DNA of 8,738 bases from Actinomycetota bacterium (GTDB lineage: Bacteria > Actinomycetota > Actinomycetes > S36-B12). This document shows positions 6,098 through 8,738 of the stretch, piece by piece (the first letter of the stretch is position 1; each line of letters opens with the position of its first letter). The position numbers were made by a program, and so were the translations under genes. The notes under the pieces were generated by a model. It was given only the letters and a program-made list of their open reading frames with translations, was not told the DNA's origin and searched no databases. The stretch lies in contig CANJCG010000067.1 in assembly GCA_947472655.1 (NCBI GenBank), forward strand, positions 1-8,738, read 5' to 3'.

Positions 6098-7951
6098 TCA
6101 GTCCTTGTTATTGGTCACATTGCTGCGTGCGGCAGGGGGTCCATCACCTACCACTGGGCTCGCGGCAGGTGACTGCGATGCACTGCCAGCAGATTTACTG
6201 GCCGACGGAGTTGGTGTTGGACCAAAGTTGATTCCGGGCTTCTTGAGCTTTTCTTTGCCACAAATAACTTCAGGCGATGACTTGTATTTGCTGGTGATCG
6301 TTTCACGTTTGACCTCAACACCATCCTTGAAGAAGACCCGGTCCACATCAATCGCAAAACCTTCCATCCCGCCTTGACCTAAACACGTTGCTGACTCGTC
6401 GTAAATCGTCTTAAACGGCTTGATGTCGCGTTTGGGGCCAAACTCAGCCTCGATATCGCTGTAGACCGGGGTACCCCAAAACGAGACCGTTGCTGAGGTC
6501 GAGTTAGCTGACGCTTGAATATAGATTGGGGTGTCATACGGGTTCTTAACCTTCATATCAAAAATGCCCCAGGCCACCGTGGCTTCAAGACCGGCTTTAT
6601 AGCGCGAGATGTAGATGGAATGGGCAATAACTTGAACTGGCTCCATCCCTGCGTAAAAGGCAGCAGTCCACGTCGTGGTTGTTGCAGCAGAAACTCCACC
6701 ACCCAGCTCTTGCGCAAAGATTCCGCCTTGCCCAATGACAAATCCGACGGTGTAACCATTGGCAACAGTGCGTTCTTTCATCGCGTCATTCATTGAAAAA
6801 ACTTCTCCCGGCATTACTACTGTTCCATTTACTCTGCGGAGGGCCTCGCCAATGTTTTGTTTGCGATAGGCCGCGTACGGAAATTTTTGAGTGAAAGTCG
6901 ACATCCGCTCCTGTACACCCAAATCTGTGGCTTCCTGAGTTGTGAGTGTGGGTTCGCGCACACCAACAGTTACTTCAACTGTGCGATTCGGTGAATTCTT
7001 CGCTATAACACTCGCGACAGCGCCAGAAAGTTCTTCATCTGCAACACCTTTTCCTACTTTGCTTGGCACAATAACCGTTTTGCCATCTACAGATGCGAAT
7101 GATGCATCGCGTCCTGGTTCTTCAACTGACCCAAGCTTTGGGGCAACCGCAGCATGCAAAATTTCTCCATCAAGCACCGGCACAAGCACACTGTTTTGTG
7201 CATCGAAACGTAATGCGCGAGCAAGTGCATGCACCCCAATTTTTGCTTTCAGCGTGCCAACTTGAATAAAGACAGGCGCACTCACTGCTTGTTTTGCTTC
7301 TTGCTGCGCAGCAACCAAGGCATCGTCACTGACACTCGGCTGAGTTTCAACTGTTGCAATTTGAACAGCATTCCTACCTGTGGCAAACGCTTGAGTAATT
7401 GCTAACGAAGCAGCATCTCGATTGATTTCCTTGCCGGTCTGGCCCTTTACCGAGATCGGCTTCAAGGCCTTCATATCGATTGTCGGTTCGATAGCTGGTT
7501 GATCAACAACGGTTGCAAAACTGTCGACTTGCGCGCTCAATGCTGGTTGATCAACGACAACGACGGGATCCAAGGTTCGATTCATGAAGAGCTGAGACAC
7601 GAAAACGAAGGGATTCCACGTGCGATCAGATGCTTGCGTCACTGTTGCCGCTGCATCAAAGGACAGACCGGCATCGGCGGGACTAATCGGGAAAGTCTTT
7701 CGCCCACTGGACACAGTAATAGTGACTTTTTGCCTGGAGGCAAATTCTTTCTCGAGTACCGCAGTCGCCTCAGACTGAGAAAGCCCACCGATCGAAATAC
7801 CGAGAACCGTGGTTCCTCGAGGTATTCCTGACCCCATCGCGGCTATAGCAATGACGACGAAAAGGACGATGACAGCAACGACTCCCGCGCCTATCAAGAC
7901 AATGCGACGTGAAACCCCCACTGGCCACTGCCAATGGCGATTGTCACTCAC
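6098..7951 (-). CDS. VanW family protein with PG_binding_4-like domains, membrane-anchored and exported
   Basis: 617 residues counted from GTG 7951. After a short basic N-terminus there is one transmembrane helix (about 17-39), so the rest is probably outside the cell. Two repeats resembling the YoaR-like putative peptidoglycan-binding domain follow: one about 88-200 with GQTGKEIN at 170-177, a second about 226-330 with KVGKGVADEEL near 298-308. The VanW domain covers about 349-500: STFTQKFP, the NGTVVMPGEVFSMN stretch near 375-388, GGGVS at 417-421, the HS pair at 444-445, EATV, and a C-terminal beta region. The only two cysteines, C523 and C564, could form a disulfide. It ends in a 40-residue Ser/Pro/Ala tail. 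The upstream ATG 7957 is possible, but GGAGG lies just 2 nt before it against 8 nt for the GTG. Function is unknown; VanW proteins occur with glycopeptide resistance loci but no activity is established. Confidence 0.88.
   Translation of the reverse strand: MSDNRHWQWPVGVSRRIVLIGAGVVAVIVLFVVIAIAAMGSGIPRGTTVLGISIGGLSQSEATAVLEKEFASRQKVTITVSSGRKTFPISPADAGLSFDAAATVTQASDRTWNPFVFVSQLFMNRTLDPVVVVDQPALSAQVDSFATVVDQPAIEPTIDMKALKPISVKGQTGKEINRDAASLAITQAFATGRNAVQIATVETQPSVSDDALVAAQQEAKQAVSAPVFIQVGTLKAKIGVHALARALRFDAQNSVLVPVLDGEILHAAVAPKLGSVEEPGRDASFASVDGKTVIVPSKVGKGVADEELSGAVASVIAKNSPNRTVEVTVGVREPTLTTQEATDLGVQERMSTFTQKFPYAAYRKQNIGEALRRVNGTVVMPGEVFSMNDAMKERTVANGYTVGFVIGQGGIFAQELGGGVSAATTTTWTAAFYAGMEPVQVIAHSIYISRYKAGLEATVAWGIFDMKVKNPYDTPIYIQASANSTSATVSFWGTPVYSDIEAEFGPKRDIKPFKTIYDESATCLGQGGMEGFAIDVDRVFFKDGVEVKRETITSKYKSSPEVICGKEKLKKPGINFGPTPTPSASKSAGSASQSPAASPVVGDGPPAARSNVTNNKD
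7494..7555. repeat. In-frame direct repeat containing a 10-bp palindrome
   Basis: The 14-mer GCTGGTTGATCAAC occurs at 7494-7507 and 7542-7555, exactly 48 bp (16 codons) apart. Each copy encodes V-D-Q-P-A (residues 149-153 and 133-137 of the VanW protein) and contains the perfect palindrome GTTGATCAAC. It is most simply a small internal peptide repeat. Confidence 0.6.
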
Positions 7952-7959
7952 GTACATAA

Positions 7960-7964
7960 CCTCC
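7960..7964 (-). promoter_or_regulatory. Ribosome binding site deciding the VanW protein start
   Basis: GGAGG on the minus strand sits 8 nt before GTG 7951, a normal spacing, but only 2 nt before ATG 7957. This favours the GTG as the main start, shortening the protein by two residues. Confidence 0.6.
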
Positions 7965-7981
7965 AGAAATCAACTGCACTC

Positions 7982-8010
7982 TTTACAGATGGTAGGCGAC
8001 CACATCGCAA
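7982..8010 (-). promoter_or_regulatory. Candidate promoter for the vanW-like gene
   Basis: On the minus strand TTGCGA (8010-8005) and TGTAAA (7987-7982) are separated by 17 bp, each matching consensus at 4 of 6 positions. This would start transcription near 7975, about 24 nt before GTG 7951. It lies in the 97-103 bp gap after the DUF6113 gene, the largest gap within the minus-strand block, so a new transcription unit could begin here. Motif match only. Confidence 0.35.
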
Positions 8011-8054
8011 ATCTTGGTATGCCCGCGATGCTCGGCGATCTTCACACGCAGCGC

Positions 8055-8444
8055 TCAGGCTTCAACTGCGCCACTACTTCGTTCCGCTATTACCGGGAAG
8101 GTTGATGCGGCAGCTGCCAGCACCACTCCGCCAATCAAATACACCCACTGGCGACCGCCTCCAGAAAGTGCAAGATCCCCAGATGGGCTCTCCCCTGCCA
8201 TGGCAATCGTTGCAATAAGCCAGCCCAAGAACAGCACCATGCCGCCCCAGCGACTCATAACCAGCCAAGTGGCGCCACGAACAGCGATGACGAGCACGGC
8301 GATGACCAGCACCATGCCCCACGGCACCACGAGCAGACCCCATGGCACGGACATAATGAAGCGTTCAGCCTGCACAAATGCCCCGATGAGACCCACGAGC
8401 AGGCCGACGGCTGCGGCTGCAGCGAAGCGCAAGACTTGAATCAC
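8055..8444 (-). CDS. DUF6113-type small integral membrane protein
   Basis: 129-residue hydrophobic protein with about four predicted membrane helices (5-24, 34-56, 66-83 and 100-120) and short loops. No enzyme motif or conserved catalytic residue is visible. It starts with GTG at 8444-8442, which overlaps the mshB TGA as GTGA (4 bp), the classic arrangement for coupled translation and good evidence for the start. A small membrane protein directly after mshB is a recurrent actinobacterial arrangement (family recollection: DUF6113), which is the main reason for the name. The gene is otherwise unrecognised; the tight coupling suggests a role linked to mshB or simply co-expression. Function is unknown. 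Confidence 0.8.
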   Translation of the reverse strand: MIQVLRFAAAAAVGLLVGLIGAFVQAERFIMSVPWGLLVVPWGMVLVIAVLVIAVRGATWLVMSRWGGMVLFLGWLIATIAMAGESPSGDLALSGGGRQWVYLIGGVVLAAAASTFPVIAERSSGAVEA

Positions 8445-8738
8445 GCATCAATCCCAGCAAAAAGGTCCCGCTCTCGGCCATCAACGAGTTCACCAAGCTG
8501 CCCGACAGCCAACCGAAAGTGCTCCGTTGCAAAAATTTGAGCGCCCAGATTGTTCGATAGAGCAAAGAACCCACCCTCGACACTGACCTGCGTTGCATGC
8601 GCGCGTAGCGCATCCATTTTTGCCTGCACAAATTCCGGTCCATCAATTTCAGTGGTAATCAGCGCATCATCGGTCGCAAACGGCAATTCATCAGGATCAA
8701 TTTCGGCAAATCCCGTGGTTTCACCTGCTGCTCGTAAG
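8441..8738 (-). CDS. mshB: N-acetyl-GlcNAc-Ins deacetylase MshB, C-terminal part
   Basis: The last 98 residues of a protein whose start lies beyond the right edge (complete family members are about 290-300 residues). MshB is the zinc deacetylase that removes acetate from 1-O-(2-acetamido-2-deoxy-glucopyranosyl)-inositol in mycothiol synthesis, in the cytoplasm. The zinc motif (AHPDDE) is N-terminal and outside the window, so it cannot be checked. What is seen is the characteristic C-terminus: DDALITTEIDG, a helix with AKMDALRAHATQV, and FFALSNNLGAQIFATEHFRLAVG. The following DUF6113 gene overlaps it by 4 bp, an arrangement known for mshB. The sugar-amide deacetylase Mca is a paralogue with similar features, but its neighbourhood usually differs. 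Confidence is limited by truncation. Confidence 0.85.
   Translation of the reverse strand, partial: LRAAGETTGFAEIDPDELPFATDDALITTEIDGPEFVQAKMDALRAHATQVSVEGGFFALSNNLGAQIFATEHFRLAVGQLGELVDGRERDLFAGIDA

Noticed and set aside
7958..8054. Small extra gene or riboswitch in the gap between the DUF6113 and vanW-like genes
   Set aside because: Only a possible promoter and a ribosome site are visible; no coding frame of note and no recognisable structured leader.
1..8738. Defence system, prophage, insertion sequence, CRISPR array, tRNA or rRNA
   Set aside because: None of the genes belongs to such families, no terminal inverted repeats or spaced repeat arrays were seen, and the gene content is core metabolism throughout.

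Overview
The window reads as a stable chromosomal segment from an actinobacterium. The right end carries the end of the mycothiol gene mshB followed by a small DUF6113-type membrane protein. Lysine/meso-diaminopimelate synthesis is of the succinylase type with actinobacterial-style DapC, DapD and DapE. A 7Fe ferredoxin lies directly upstream of dapC, an order also known in mycobacteria (fdxC-dapC). Base composition is mid-range (about half G+C by eye) and coding is very compact, which would suit a streamlined, possibly aquatic, actinobacterium; that last point is inference. I see no mobile element, phage gene, CRISPR array, tRNA or rRNA.

Layout, left to right: a LOG-family (TIGR00730-type) nucleotide hydrolase on the minus strand, cut by the left edge; a 93-bp divergent intergenic region with two tandem palindromic operator-like sites; yceI (+); dapE (-), whose stop codon abuts the yceI stop; dapD (+), whose start codon abuts the dapE start; a long symmetrical bidirectional terminator; then a minus-strand block read from the right edge: mshB (partial), DUF6113 protein, VanW-family membrane-anchored protein, ferredoxin, dapC and citrate synthase gltA.

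Functionally, dapD, dapC and dapE encode three consecutive steps, from tetrahydrodipicolinate through N-succinyl-2-amino-6-oxopimelate and N-succinyl-LL-DAP to LL-DAP, which supplies peptidoglycan and lysine. Citrate synthase drives TCA flux, which provides the succinyl-CoA that DapD uses. MshB belongs to mycothiol redox metabolism. The exported VanW protein sits between the mycothiol and DAP genes and has no assigned function. 

Most of the window is ordinary core metabolism. I did not find convincing evidence for a new multi-gene defence or mobile system. The most interesting points are regulatory or architectural: the tandem operators before yceI, the zero-gap divergent dapE/dapD starts with a probably leaderless dapE, the zero-gap convergent yceI/dapE stops with two mutually exclusive hairpins, and the VanW protein, which lacks the Cys-Gln of the classical VanW motif.
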